Shown piece by piece: positions 1 to 9,786 of a DNA stretch of 64,000 nucleotides (position 1 is its first letter; every line of letters starts with the position of its first letter). Both the position numbers and the translations under genes were made by a program. The stretch is from Opitutia bacterium (GTDB lineage Bacteria > Verrucomicrobiota > Verrucomicrobiia > Opitutales > Opitutaceae), in contig CANFSZ010000003.1 of assembly GCA_947449835.1 (NCBI GenBank), positions 1 to 64,000 of the forward strand. Reading direction: 5' to 3'. The notes beneath the pieces were generated by a model. It had not been told where the DNA came from. It saw nothing but the letters and a program-made list of their open reading frames with translations, and ran no database searches.

Positions 1-432
1 GACATCAAACGATTCCACCGCATCCTCGAGAAATTCCCCACCGTGAATTTCATCGGCCACGCGCAGACGTTTTGGGGCAACATTTCTCAAAACTACGACG
101 AGAAAGTTCTCTACCCGAAAGGCCCCGTCACGCCCGGTGGCATCACCGATCGCCTCCTTTCCGATTATCCGAATATGTACGGCGATCTCTCCGCTGGCTC
201 GGGCCTCCAAGCCTTTCTCCGCGACGAAGACCACGCCCGCGCCTTCTTCGCTCGCCACCAGGACAAGCTCCTTTACGGCAGCGATTGCTCCGATCCCGTC
301 GGCCACGGCCCCGCCTGCTCCGGCATCCAGCAAATCGCGTCCGTCCGCCGCTTCGCCCCCAACAAAAAAGCCGAGCGCAAACTGCTTTTCGAAAACGCCC
401 GCCGCGTGTTGAAACTTAAAAACCTCGGCTAA
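1..432 (+). CDS. Amidohydrolase family protein, C-terminal part (5' truncated by window edge)
   Basis: Frame open from base 1; ORF track 43..432; 'NFIGHAQTFWG', 'YGDLSAGSG', 'LLYGSDCSD' are typical of TIM-barrel amidohydrolases (Amidohydro_2). Confidence 0.7.
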   Translation, partial: DIKRFHRILEKFPTVNFIGHAQTFWGNISQNYDEKVLYPKGPVTPGGITDRLLSDYPNMYGDLSAGSGLQAFLRDEDHARAFFARHQDKLLYGSDCSDPVGHGPACSGIQQIASVRRFAPNKKAERKLLFENARRVLKLKNLG

Positions 433-448
433 TTCGCCGTGCGTTTTT

Positions 449-1618
449 TCAGCTCCGATCTCGCGCCGATACCACGCCAAGACCGGTCCAACGCCACAAC
501 ATCCGGCGCCCCGCGTCGTTGCGCGTCCAGAGTTTCTCCCAGCCCTCCGGCGCGCCGTTTTTCGTCGCCAATGATTTCAATGCCGCGATCTGCGGCGCCG
601 TGAGCTCGTCCTCAAAACGCACGCCCAGCGTCGCACTGAAAAACTGCGCCGTCCGCTCGCCGTACTTGACGGTATAAAGTCCGGTCCAAATCCGCGCGGT
701 TTCCCGCGGCTCCACGCGGCGCAACATCATCCGGTGAAAACCCGCCGGCCGCACCGCATCCAGTCGCGCCGCCACCTCGCCCGGCTCCGCCGGAAACAGC
801 GGACGCTCCCGCCCGCCGTCCATCACGAGCCGCAGCGCCGGCGGCAAAATCGCCGTGCCCGCCACCGCCCAACCACTGCGACGCACTAAGGTCCGCCAAT
901 AAGCCAACGACCCATTGTTAAAAAACGCCCCGCACACGTCGCCCGCCAAGTAGCTCGTGGGCATCGTGGAAAGTTCACCGAGATCGTCGTCGTGCAACGC
1001 ATCCCAGAGTTGCAGCAACGTCCGCAGTCTCCGCTCTTCTTTCATCTCGCTGACGTCGATGCCGAAGCTCTGCAGCCACGGCCGCAAGGTCGTCGTCGGA
1101 TGCCCCGCGCCATTGACGCCAAGATACAGCGCGCCACCGGACGTGAGAGACTTCGCCAGGGCCTGCAAAGCCCGCGCCGGTTCAGGAATATAACTCAACA
1201 CACCGTGACAGGTGATCAGATCAAAATCGCCGCCGATTTTTTCCGCCAACCTTGCATCCGTGAGATCGGCGACGAGAAACGTGATCGCGCGTCCGACTTT
1301 CGCCACGCGTTCCAATTTCCGCGCCACCGCGATCGAGCGCGGACTGAAATCCACCGCGACGATTTCCGCCTTCGGCAATTGGCGCCGCAACACCAACGCC
1401 TCAACGCCCGTGCCGCAGCCGGCGACGAGCACGCGCCGAGGCGCCCCGCAGCCGGGCCGGCCGATGCCTTGCATCCACTTGAGCGCCGGCATCGAGCCCC
1501 CGCGCCGGAGCAACGCCACGAGATCGTTTCCCGGATAAGGGAAGCGCTCGTAAACTTGCTTGATGCGTTCGGCGGAGGACAAGCGGGCAGTGTTCCAATC
1601 TCCGCCGCTGCGGGTCAA
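449..1618 (-). CDS. Class I SAM-dependent methyltransferase
   Basis: 'RRVLVAGCGTGVEALVLRRQLPKAEIVAVDFSPRSIAVARK' SAM motif I, 'FDLITCHGVLSYIPEP'. The track ORF (start 1963) runs into the upstream gene in another frame; a TTG near 1618 is a plausible start. Confidence 0.75.
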   Translation of the reverse strand: MTRSGGDWNTARLSSAERIKQVYERFPYPGNDLVALLRRGGSMPALKWMQGIGRPGCGAPRRVLVAGCGTGVEALVLRRQLPKAEIVAVDFSPRSIAVARKLERVAKVGRAITFLVADLTDARLAEKIGGDFDLITCHGVLSYIPEPARALQALAKSLTSGGALYLGVNGAGHPTTTLRPWLQSFGIDVSEMKEERRLRTLLQLWDALHDDDLGELSTMPTSYLAGDVCGAFFNNGSLAYWRTLVRRSGWAVAGTAILPPALRLVMDGGRERPLFPAEPGEVAARLDAVRPAGFHRMMLRRVEPRETARIWTGLYTVKYGERTAQFFSATLGVRFEDELTAPQIAALKSLATKNGAPEGWEKLWTRNDAGRRMLWRWTGLGVVSARDRS

Positions 1619-1647
1619 CTGCGGGTTACGGCGAACCTTCGCTGGCC

Positions 1648-2628
1648 TTACTTTTCCGCCGCGTACGCCGCAAACTGCTCCGCGATGCGCGCCGTCTTTT
1701 CGTCGCCTACGTGGAAATAAAACCGCCAGCGAAACGTCACGCGGCCGCCCGCCGGAATCGTGAGATCGCCGGCCTTGGGGTTGGCTTTGTGCGCGGGCTC
1801 GAAATCGTGTTTTCCAAACGGATTCGCCGCGAACAAACCGTAGTCGCGCACGTGCCACCACGTCCGATGCCGCGGATTTTTCGGGTGATCGAACATCGCG
1901 ATGCCGTAAATTTTTCCGTCTTTCGGCGCGTGGTAATCGACCCACGTGGAAGCCTTGCCCCACGTCTCGGCGTCACGGATACCTTCGGCATTCACGATCG
2001 TGCCTTTGCCGTCGGTTTTCTTTTTGTTGAACAGATGCGGCGGCGTGAGCCACTGCGCGACGCGAAAAGCCATCGAGCCTTCCTTGGTGTCGCCCAAAAC
2101 CACGGTGCGATCCGCCGGCGCTTGCAACGTGACTTCATAGTCGATCTGACGCCCAGCCGGCACGGCGCTCAACCGCACCGTCGTCTCGTCGGTGCAGTGC
2201 ACCACGCCATCCGGACCCACCCAGCGATTGGTCGACACCAACGTCGCGACGCTGCCGGCCGCGGTCGCCTTCACCGTGTCGTTGATGATCGTGCCGGCGT
2301 CCTTGCGCTCGGTCCAAAAATCCACGCCGTTCACCGCGCCGTGCGTGAACCACAACGAGCGATGATGCGGATGATCGAGCTCTTCGCCGGGCGTATCCGC
2401 TTTCATCGGAAAATCGCGGTTCAGCTGCGTGCCATCTTCGGCCAGCACGGGATAAAAATAAGGGCGCGGGCCGCCTTGATACACGTACTCGGTAAACAAT
2501 TTTCCGCCGAGCTCCACGCGCACCCGATCGGCGGTGCGGACGACGCGGGCCTCAGGCAGCGCCGCCGCCGCGCTCTCTGCGACAGAAAAACCAACCAAAG
2601 CAAACAGGGGTAAAATTCGGGATATCAT
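1648..2628 (-). CDS. PmoA-like / DUF6807 family secreted protein
   Basis: Signal peptide; 'YVYQGGPRPYFYPVLAEDGTQLNRDFPM', 'DHPHHRSLWFTHGAVNGVDFW' characteristic of the PmoA family. Confidence 0.75.
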   Translation of the reverse strand: MISRILPLFALVGFSVAESAAAALPEARVVRTADRVRVELGGKLFTEYVYQGGPRPYFYPVLAEDGTQLNRDFPMKADTPGEELDHPHHRSLWFTHGAVNGVDFWTERKDAGTIINDTVKATAAGSVATLVSTNRWVGPDGVVHCTDETTVRLSAVPAGRQIDYEVTLQAPADRTVVLGDTKEGSMAFRVAQWLTPPHLFNKKKTDGKGTIVNAEGIRDAETWGKASTWVDYHAPKDGKIYGIAMFDHPKNPRHRTWWHVRDYGLFAANPFGKHDFEPAHKANPKAGDLTIPAGGRVTFRWRFYFHVGDEKTARIAEQFAAYAAEK

Positions 2629-2707
2629 GCGCCGAATGAGTCACAATCCGACGCGCGAGTCCAACCCTGCGGCGCGATTTTTCGTGAACTCGGCGCCGAC
2701 GTTTCGC

Positions 2708-4279
2708 TTAAGGTTTTTTCTCGGCGGCGGCCTTCGCTTTTTGTTTGGCGCCTTTTCCCGTGCCCGGGGGATTGCCATACCACGAGGCCGGAATGACCTC
2801 GGGCACTTTCAATTCGCGGCGCAAGCGCGTGAGTTGCTGCTTCAATTCAGCGGTGATGTCGGCGTACGACGACTCGCCGTAAACGCTTTTCATCTCGTTC
2901 GGGTCGCGCGCGAGATCGAAGAGCTCCCAATAATCTTCACCGACGCCTTCGAAGCGCACGAGTTTGAAGCGGTCGGTGATCACACCGTAGTGCGGCCGCA
3001 CGCGGTGGGGCGTGGGGTACTCGAAATATTGGTAGTAAAACGCCGTGCGCCAATCAGCAGGAGTCTGGCCGGCGAGGAGCGGCTTGAGACTGCGGCCTTG
3101 CATGTCGGCGGGCTGGGGCAAACCCGCGGCGTCGAGAAACGTCTCCGCAAAATCGAGATTGGAAACGAGCGCGGCGGTAGCGGTGCCGGGCTTGGTGACG
3201 CCAGGCCAACGCACGATCAACGGTGTGCGCACGGACTCTTCGAAGATCCAGCGTTTGTCGAACCAACCATGTTCGCCGAGATAAAATCCTTGGTCGCTCG
3301 CGTAGATCACGACGGTGTTTTCCGCGAGGCCTTCTTGGTCCAAGTAATCGAGCACGCGGCCGACATTTTCATCGAGGGCTTTGACGGTCGCGAGGTAGTC
3401 GTGGAGGTAGCGTTGATAACGCCAGCGCAGGAGGTCGGGGCCGGTGAGTTTGGCGGCGCGGAATTTCGCGTTGCGCGGCTCGTAATAGGCGTCCCACGCG
3501 GCGCGTTGCTCAGGCGAGAGGCCGGGTGGCGCGACGAGTTTCGCGTCGAGGTCGGTGAAGGTTTTTTCGATCGTCATGTCCTGATCGCGCTCGGCGGCGC
3601 CGCGACCAGCGTACGTGTCGAACAACGTCGCGGGCTCGGGATAAACGCGGTCGCCATCGAAATCGAGGTGGCGCAACGCCGGCGACCACTCGCGGTGCGG
3701 CGCCTTGTGCTGGCTCATGAGGAGAAATGGTTTGGTTTTGTCGCGATTTTTGAGCCACTCAAGCGAGAGGTCGCCGACGATGTCCGTGACGTAGCCTTTG
3801 GTCGCGACGGTTTTACCCATGCGAATCATCGGCGGATTATAATAAATGCCCTGGCCGGGGAGGATCTGCCAAAAATCGAAACCGGTGGGATCGGAGTTGA
3901 GGTGCCACTTGCCGATCATCGCCGTTTGGTAACCGGCTTTTTGGAGAATCTGAGGGAAAGTCGGCTGCGAACCGTCGAATTGCGTGTTCGTGTTATTCAC
4001 GAATCCGTTGAGGTGATTGTATTTTCCAGTGAGAATCGTGGCGCGTGAGGGACCGCAGATGGAGTTGGTCACGAGGCAGCGATCAAAGCGCATGCCTTGG
4101 CGGGCGAGGCGGTCGATGTTCGGCGTCTCGATGAGTTTGCGCGCGTCGCCGTAGGCGCTGATGGCTTGATAGGCGTGATCGTCGGAGAAAATCAGGACGA
4201 TATTCGGCGGAGTCGCAGCGCGGGAGGAAAAACCGACGAGGAGCGCGAGCGTAAACAACAGAGTTTTCTTCATGGGCAT
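2708..4279 (-). CDS. Sulfatase (Cys-type, formylglycine-dependent), secreted
   Basis: Signal peptide; 'PNIVLIFSDDHAYQAI', 'CGPSRATILTGK' (C-x-P-S-R sulfatase signature), 'YASDQGFYLGEHGWFDKRWIFEESVRTPL'. Confidence 0.93.
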   Translation of the reverse strand: MPMKKTLLFTLALLVGFSSRAATPPNIVLIFSDDHAYQAISAYGDARKLIETPNIDRLARQGMRFDRCLVTNSICGPSRATILTGKYNHLNGFVNNTNTQFDGSQPTFPQILQKAGYQTAMIGKWHLNSDPTGFDFWQILPGQGIYYNPPMIRMGKTVATKGYVTDIVGDLSLEWLKNRDKTKPFLLMSQHKAPHREWSPALRHLDFDGDRVYPEPATLFDTYAGRGAAERDQDMTIEKTFTDLDAKLVAPPGLSPEQRAAWDAYYEPRNAKFRAAKLTGPDLLRWRYQRYLHDYLATVKALDENVGRVLDYLDQEGLAENTVVIYASDQGFYLGEHGWFDKRWIFEESVRTPLIVRWPGVTKPGTATAALVSNLDFAETFLDAAGLPQPADMQGRSLKPLLAGQTPADWRTAFYYQYFEYPTPHRVRPHYGVITDRFKLVRFEGVGEDYWELFDLARDPNEMKSVYGESSYADITAELKQQLTRLRRELKVPEVIPASWYGNPPGTGKGAKQKAKAAAEKKP

Positions 4280-4439
4280 AACGGGAGGGGTGGCTCGACG
4301 TTGCCCGGGTTTGCCCGCGGGCGTCGAGACTTCGATTCTGGGAATTTGTCGCAGCCTGGGCTCGCCACGCTGGAACGCAGCGCTTCAGCTCAACGCATCG
4401 ATTGGTTTTTTGGATCCTTCGTTTTCTTCGTCGCCCATC

Positions 4440-5717
4440 ATGTCTCGCCCCCTGCACTTTTTCACCCGCCGGAGTTTCACCGCTACGTTAGCCGCGGGTT
4501 TAGCGGGCTTGGCGTGTCCGCGCCTACGCGCGGCGCCATCGAAAACGAAAATAAAAGCGGCAGCTGAGGACTTAATCACCTCGGTTGAAAAAATCACGCT
4601 GCGTCGCGGCCGTGACGGCCAAGGCCCGACGTGGTTTCATCCGCGTGCGTGTCTCGTGCCCGGGAAAAAACAACCCGCGGTGTTCATGACGCTACAAGAA
4701 ATCGCCGGCTCGGATATGTTTAGCCCGCTGCAACACATGATGTCGGCCGACGTCGGTCGCACGTGGACCGAGCCCGCGCCCGTGGAGCCGCTCGGCCGCA
4801 TTCCCCTCGCTGATGGTTTTGAAGAAGGTGTGTGCGACGTCGTGCCCGAGTGGCATCAACCCACCCGCACGGTCCTCGCGCTGGGTCACAGTGTAAATTA
4901 TCGCGGGCCTAAATTTTCCGCGAATCAACCGCCACGCTGGCCCGTGTACGCCGTGTGGCGTGATGGTGAGTGGGGTCCGCGCCGCAAATTACTCTGGGCC
5001 GACCCGCGCGGCGCCTACATCTACACCAACAACTGCGGCCAACGCGTCGTGTTGCCCAACGGCGACATCCTCCTCTCCTTCAGCCACGGCGCCACCAAAG
5101 CCCAAGCTCGCTCGCTCTCGAGCGTGATCTGCGGCTTCGATGGCGACACACTCACGGTGAAACACGTCGGCACCGAAATCGCCCCCACCGGCGGCCGCGG
5201 CCTGCTCGAGCCTTCGATCACCGCATTTGGCGGACGTTATTTTCTCACCATCCGCGCCGAGGACGAACGCGGTTACGTCTGCGTGAGTCCCGACGGCCTC
5301 ACGTGGACGCCCAAGCAGGCCTGGGCTTGGGACGACGGCGAACCGCTCGCGATGTCCACCACGCAACAGCACTGGCTCGCCCACTCCGACGCACTTTGGC
5401 TCGTCTACACGCGCAAAGATGCGAGCAACCGCAACGTCCTGCGCTGGCGCTCCCCGCTTTGGATGGCGCAAGTCGATCCCGTCACGCTCCGCCTCAACCG
5501 CACCACCGAGCGCATCGTCCTCCCGCTCGTCGGCGATGGCGTCAACGACCCCGACCGCGTCGCCATCATGGGCAACTTTCACCCGCTTCACGTTTCGCCC
5601 GACGAATCGTGGGTCACCGTCGGCGAGTGGCAGCCGAAAAACGGCATCCGCGGCGATCTGCTTCTCGCGCGCATCCGCTGGTCCCGCCCCAACCGCCTCT
5701 ACGTTTCCCCGACATGA
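4440..5717 (+). CDS. Sialidase-like/BNR-repeat secreted protein with Tat-type signal
   Basis: Internal ATG 4440 gives 'MSRPLHFFTRRSFTATLAAGLAGL' (twin Arg); Asp-box-like 'SADVGRTW'; 'VLPNGDILLSFSHG', 'SPDGLTWTPKQ'. Confidence 0.7.
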   Translation: MSRPLHFFTRRSFTATLAAGLAGLACPRLRAAPSKTKIKAAAEDLITSVEKITLRRGRDGQGPTWFHPRACLVPGKKQPAVFMTLQEIAGSDMFSPLQHMMSADVGRTWTEPAPVEPLGRIPLADGFEEGVCDVVPEWHQPTRTVLALGHSVNYRGPKFSANQPPRWPVYAVWRDGEWGPRRKLLWADPRGAYIYTNNCGQRVVLPNGDILLSFSHGATKAQARSLSSVICGFDGDTLTVKHVGTEIAPTGGRGLLEPSITAFGGRYFLTIRAEDERGYVCVSPDGLTWTPKQAWAWDDGEPLAMSTTQQHWLAHSDALWLVYTRKDASNRNVLRWRSPLWMAQVDPVTLRLNRTTERIVLPLVGDGVNDPDRVAIMGNFHPLHVSPDESWVTVGEWQPKNGIRGDLLLARIRWSRPNRLYVSPT

Positions 5718-7198
5718 TTTCCACCCGCCGCACCTTTCTCCAAAAAACCGCGCTGCTCACCGCCGCCCTACCCCTCGCGCGAGGATCGCTGACCGCCGCA
5801 AGCGCCGCGCCCGCACCGCCTGCGACTCCGACAGGCGTGCTCCGCGAAATGCTCTTCAGTCCGGGCAACATCACCGAAAAGAAAAACTGCTACGACCGTT
5901 TCGAGCCGTTGAAAAAACCCGCGCAAAATCCCGTGCTGAAAGCCGAGATGCCTTGGGAAAAAAGCGGCGTCGCCTGGGGCAGCGTCCTCCGCTCGCAGGT
6001 GGACGGGAAATTCAAATTTTTCTACAGCACTGATTTTCCCGGCGCGCAGGCCGGCGCCGTGCTCGTCGATAATTCCATGCAGGGCCGCAGCCACTGCGTC
6101 GTCTGCTACGCCGAATCCGACGACGGCCTCGTCTGGCGTCGCCCCGCCGTGAATCAATTTTTTCAAAACGAATTTCCCGGCAACAACATCGTCCTCACTT
6201 GGGCCGCTTACTACAACGACTCGCCTTCCGTCATCGAAGACCTCCACGAGCCCGACCCGCAGCGACGCTACAAGTTGATGATGTTTCACCTCGACCCGCA
6301 AAACGCCGACCTCACCGGTTGCGCGCTGTTTGTGTCGCCCGACGGTCTGCGCTGGACGTTCACCGGCACGGTCCTGCCGTCGCAAGACGCCTCCTCGCTC
6401 TGGCAAGACCGCCGCACCGGCCACTACTACGCGTTTCTCAAAGACCGACAGGGCAACCACCGCAGCCGCATGCTCGCGCACAGCGCCGATTTCCGCACGT
6501 GGAGCGAACCGCAGTGGATTTTCACGCCCGACCACGGCGACCACGCCGGCACCAATTTCTACAACCAATCCGCCTTCACGCTCTGCGGCCGCAGTCTCGG
6601 CTTTCTCAATCTCTACGACCTCACCACGCAGACGACGTGGGTCGAGCTCATCGAAAGCGGCGACAACCTCAACTGGCAGCGCATGCCGTCACGCCCGCAT
6701 CTACTCCAACCTGGCCCGCCCGGCAGCTACGACAGCGGCGGCGCTTACGTCGGCCTCGCTGAGCCGATTCTCGTCGGCGACGAATTTCGTTATTACTACT
6801 ACGCATCGGCCGATCGTCACGATGCCGCCGACAGCGGAGGCAACGCCGCGCAACGTCCCGCGCTCGCGTACGCGACCTTCCGCAAAAATCGCATCGTCGG
6901 CCAACAAACCGAACACGACGGCGCCTTCGCCACGCTCCCCATCGTGTGTCCGGGCGGCCGCCTGTTTTTAAATTTCGTCTGCGCCGGCGAAGTCACCGTT
7001 GCGATCAAACGCCCCGGCTACGGCGGCGAATATCTCGGCTACACCGCGGCGGAGTGCGTGCCGGTCACCGGTGACAGTCTGCGTTGCGAAATCCGTTGGA
7101 AAAGCCAACCTGATCTCGCCGCCCTCGAAGGCAAAAACATCCGCCTCAAAATCAGCGGCCGCAACCTGATCGCTTACAGCGCCAGCTTCGAGCGCTGA
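5714..7198 (+). CDS. Secreted beta-propeller glycoside-hydrolase-like protein with Tat-type signal
   Basis: ATG 5714 overlaps the preceding stop (ATGA); 'MISTRRTFLQKTALLTAALPLARG' Tat-like; 'ESDDGLVWRRP', 'VSPDGLRWTFTG', 'YYAFLKDRQGNHRSRMLAHSADFRTWSEP' GH32/43-type propeller repeats. Confidence 0.6.
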   Translation: MISTRRTFLQKTALLTAALPLARGSLTAASAAPAPPATPTGVLREMLFSPGNITEKKNCYDRFEPLKKPAQNPVLKAEMPWEKSGVAWGSVLRSQVDGKFKFFYSTDFPGAQAGAVLVDNSMQGRSHCVVCYAESDDGLVWRRPAVNQFFQNEFPGNNIVLTWAAYYNDSPSVIEDLHEPDPQRRYKLMMFHLDPQNADLTGCALFVSPDGLRWTFTGTVLPSQDASSLWQDRRTGHYYAFLKDRQGNHRSRMLAHSADFRTWSEPQWIFTPDHGDHAGTNFYNQSAFTLCGRSLGFLNLYDLTTQTTWVELIESGDNLNWQRMPSRPHLLQPGPPGSYDSGGAYVGLAEPILVGDEFRYYYYASADRHDAADSGGNAAQRPALAYATFRKNRIVGQQTEHDGAFATLPIVCPGGRLFLNFVCAGEVTVAIKRPGYGGEYLGYTAAECVPVTGDSLRCEIRWKSQPDLAALEGKNIRLKISGRNLIAYSASFER

Positions 7199-7206
7199 AC
7201 CTTTCC

Positions 7207-8877
7207 TCACGTGCGCGGTTGGCAGAAACACGATGACGTGAGCGTCACATCGGCGTGCGCCCACACGTGTTTGAAACGCGCCTCAAGTGCGGCGGCTTCG
7301 TCGGCGTTTTTGTTCTGCAACCGTAGGCATTGCGCGAGGCCTAAGAGCGACCAGCCGTTGTCGGCGGTGCGGACGAGGTCTTCGCGGTAAACCTGTTCGG
7401 CTTCGATGAGTCGATTACGTTGCAGCAAGGCGGCGCCGAGGGCTTGGCGCACCGGTTGCGCCCAGGCCGGGGGCTCGGCGTAGCGCAGTTTATCTTCCCG
7501 CTCGACGGCCGCCTGCAAGGCCGCGAGCGCGGCGTCGATTTTACCTTCGCGCAGCAAGATTTCGCCGTCGAGTAAGCGCGCCGCGATTTCCATAATGTCG
7601 GCCAACGAATTTTTCCGGTAGGTCGCGCCGACCGGAATCTGAGCACGCGCAGCCGCAAAGGCGCGCTCTTCGACGCGTGCCCCCACGGGATCGCCTTGCG
7701 CCGCCCGCGCGATCCCGCGCGCAAGATAACGCCACGCTCGCGCATGCGTGTAGCGCGCGATGGGTTCCGGTTCGGCTAAGATTTTATCCCATTGGCCGAA
7801 GCGTTTCATCACGTCGAAATGCATCGCGAAATAACCGTCGCCGATATCCGACTCGCGTTTCCACTCGGGCGGCATCTGGGCAAACAGATCACGCATAGTC
7901 TGGGCGGCGAGCGCGCTTTGACCGCTCATCATCGCTGCGTAGGTGAGCATATGATAATCGTGTCCCATATAATTGAGATAACCGCTCAACGGGCGTCCGG
8001 CGGTTTCGCGGTATTTGCGATTGGCGGCGATGGCTTGAGTGTTGGCGACGATCGCTTCCTGCCAGCGACCGCGGCGCACGTCGATGTGCGAGGACATGTG
8101 CACCATGTGGCCGAGTCCGGGCGTGAGTTCGCGCAGCCTGTTCGCCGCGGCATCGCCTCGTCCAGGTTGAGCGGAGGCTTCGTAAGCATGAACTGCGAGG
8201 TGGTTAGCGAGAGGCTGGCGAGGGTTGAGGCGCAACGTCGCTTCGAGTACGGCGACGGCTTCTTGCGTGCCGGCATGAGGTTCACCGTTTTTCTGCCACA
8301 TATCCCAAGGGCGGAGCATCATCATGGCGTCAGCCGTCCAAGCCCCGATGTCGGCATCGTCAGGATACGAGCGCCACACGGTGCGCATCGCGGCCACGTA
8401 GTCTTCGTCGAGCGGACGACGCGGGACTTTCGGGTCATCAGAGAATCGCGTTTTCATAGCCGCGATGAGCGCACGCTCCGCAGACGTGCAGGCGGCGGAA
8501 AATTTCTTCGCCTGGGCGAGAGCGGACTCGGCGCGTTGGGCGCGCACGTTGCTCACGCCGACGCTGTTAATATGCGGACTACAAGCGAGCGCGACGCCCC
8601 ACCACGCCATGGCGCACTCAGGGCTGAGTTTCACCGCGTGCTCCATAGCGCGAAGACCTTCGTCGTGATTGAAACTCGTGATGAAGGCCACGCCTTGATC
8701 GAAATAACGCTGCGCTTGCGTTGAAGCACCTGTGATCGCTCGCGAATGCGTACCGATACCTGCAAACAATGGCGGGGGCGCCTGATCTTTCGCATCATCA
8801 GCCGCGCGCGCCCCGAACCCGTCTGCAGCAGAAGTCATCATCCAAAAAATACCAATGCGGCTAAGAAAATTTTTCAT
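7207..8877 (-). CDS. Tetratricopeptide-repeat protein, secreted/periplasmic
   Basis: N-terminal signal-like segment; repeated helical motifs ('YFDQGVAFITSFNHDEGLRAMEHAVKLSPECAMAWWGVALACSPHIN', 'VLEATLRLNPRQPLANHLAVHAYE'). Confidence 0.7.
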   Translation of the reverse strand: MKNFLSRIGIFWMMTSAADGFGARAADDAKDQAPPPLFAGIGTHSRAITGASTQAQRYFDQGVAFITSFNHDEGLRAMEHAVKLSPECAMAWWGVALACSPHINSVGVSNVRAQRAESALAQAKKFSAACTSAERALIAAMKTRFSDDPKVPRRPLDEDYVAAMRTVWRSYPDDADIGAWTADAMMMLRPWDMWQKNGEPHAGTQEAVAVLEATLRLNPRQPLANHLAVHAYEASAQPGRGDAAANRLRELTPGLGHMVHMSSHIDVRRGRWQEAIVANTQAIAANRKYRETAGRPLSGYLNYMGHDYHMLTYAAMMSGQSALAAQTMRDLFAQMPPEWKRESDIGDGYFAMHFDVMKRFGQWDKILAEPEPIARYTHARAWRYLARGIARAAQGDPVGARVEERAFAAARAQIPVGATYRKNSLADIMEIAARLLDGEILLREGKIDAALAALQAAVEREDKLRYAEPPAWAQPVRQALGAALLQRNRLIEAEQVYREDLVRTADNGWSLLGLAQCLRLQNKNADEAAALEARFKHVWAHADVTLTSSCFCQPRT

Positions 8878-8955
8878 TGGGAGGGGTCGAGATTCTAGGC
8901 AACCAACAGGGCATCCCCAGCGAAGCAGTTTTTTGCGGAATATAGCGACGACAAC

Positions 8956-8978
8956 TTACCGCTTAGTTTTAGCGGTAA
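8956..8978. repeat. Perfect 8-bp inverted repeat TTACCGCT-N7-AGCGGTAA (possible operator or terminator)
   Basis: Read directly in the intergenic region between the SDR stop (9007) and the TPR gene start (8877). Confidence 0.6.
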
Positions 8979-9006
8979 TGCTATTTTTGAGGTCAACCGC
9001 AGCTAC

Positions 9007-9780
9007 TCAGATCGCGGACAACAAACCACCGTCCACGTAGATGATCTGGCCGTTTACGAAGTTGGACGCGCCTGAAGCGAGAAACACCGCGGTGCCGACC
9101 AACTCCTCAGGACGACCCCAACGCCCGGCGGGGGTACGACCGCAGATCCATTTATTAAACTCAGGGTTATCCACCAAGGGCTGCGTAAGCTCAGTCGCGA
9201 AATATCCGGGGCCGATGGCGTTGATCTGGAGGTTGTGGCACGCCCATTCCGTCGCCATCGCGCGCGTGAGCATCTTGAGACCACCTTTGGCCGCAGCGTA
9301 ATTACCCGTCGAGGGGCGGCAGACTTCGCTCATGAGTGAGCAGGTGTTGATGATTTTCCCGGCGCGTCGCACGATCATGCGCGGGGCGACTTGGCGCGTG
9401 ACGAGAAACGCGCTGGTGAGATTCGTATCGAGCACTTCGCGCCATTGGGTCTCGGTCATCTCGGCCAGCGGCGCGCGGCGATGAATGCCGGCGTTATTCA
9501 CCAAGATATCAATCGGCGCGACTTCCGATTCCACGCGCGCCACCGCCTGCGCGATCGCCTCGGCGTTGGTCACATCGAACGCCGCTGTCGTTACTTTTAA
9601 ACCTTCGGCGCGCAACGTCGCCGCGGCGGCCTCGAGTTTGGCTGCGTCGCGGCCGTTGAGCACGAGCGCAGCTCCGGCCGCGCCGAGTCCGCGCGCGAGC
9701 GCCAAACCGAGGCCTTGGCTAGAACCTGTGATGAGCGCGGTGCGCCCGGTGAGATCGAAAAGCGGATTAGATTGAACCAT
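9007..9780 (-). CDS. SDR oxidoreductase, gluconate 5-dehydrogenase / KduD-like
   Basis: 'ALITGSSQGLGLALARGLGAAGA', 'ILVNNAGIHRR', 'YAAAKGGLKMLTRAMATEWACHNLQINAIGPGYF'. Confidence 0.85.
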   Translation of the reverse strand: MVQSNPLFDLTGRTALITGSSQGLGLALARGLGAAGAALVLNGRDAAKLEAAAATLRAEGLKVTTAAFDVTNAEAIAQAVARVESEVAPIDILVNNAGIHRRAPLAEMTETQWREVLDTNLTSAFLVTRQVAPRMIVRRAGKIINTCSLMSEVCRPSTGNYAAAKGGLKMLTRAMATEWACHNLQINAIGPGYFATELTQPLVDNPEFNKWICGRTPAGRWGRPEELVGTAVFLASGASNFVNGQIIYVDGGLLSAI

Positions 9781-9786
9781 AAGAAA

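Noticed and set aside
1619-1963. N-terminal extension of the methyltransferase ORF (449..1963)
   Set aside because: Overlaps the PmoA-like gene in another frame and reads as low-complexity; not a real fusion.
2534-4048. 504-aa plus-strand ORF opposite the sulfatase
   Set aside because: Shadow ORF; sulfatase motifs are unambiguous on the other strand.
4970-5713. N-terminal 248 aa of the 742-aa track ORF 4970..7198
   Set aside because: Overlaps the sialidase-like gene in another frame, Arg/His-rich nonsense; the real start is ATG 5714 (Tat signal).
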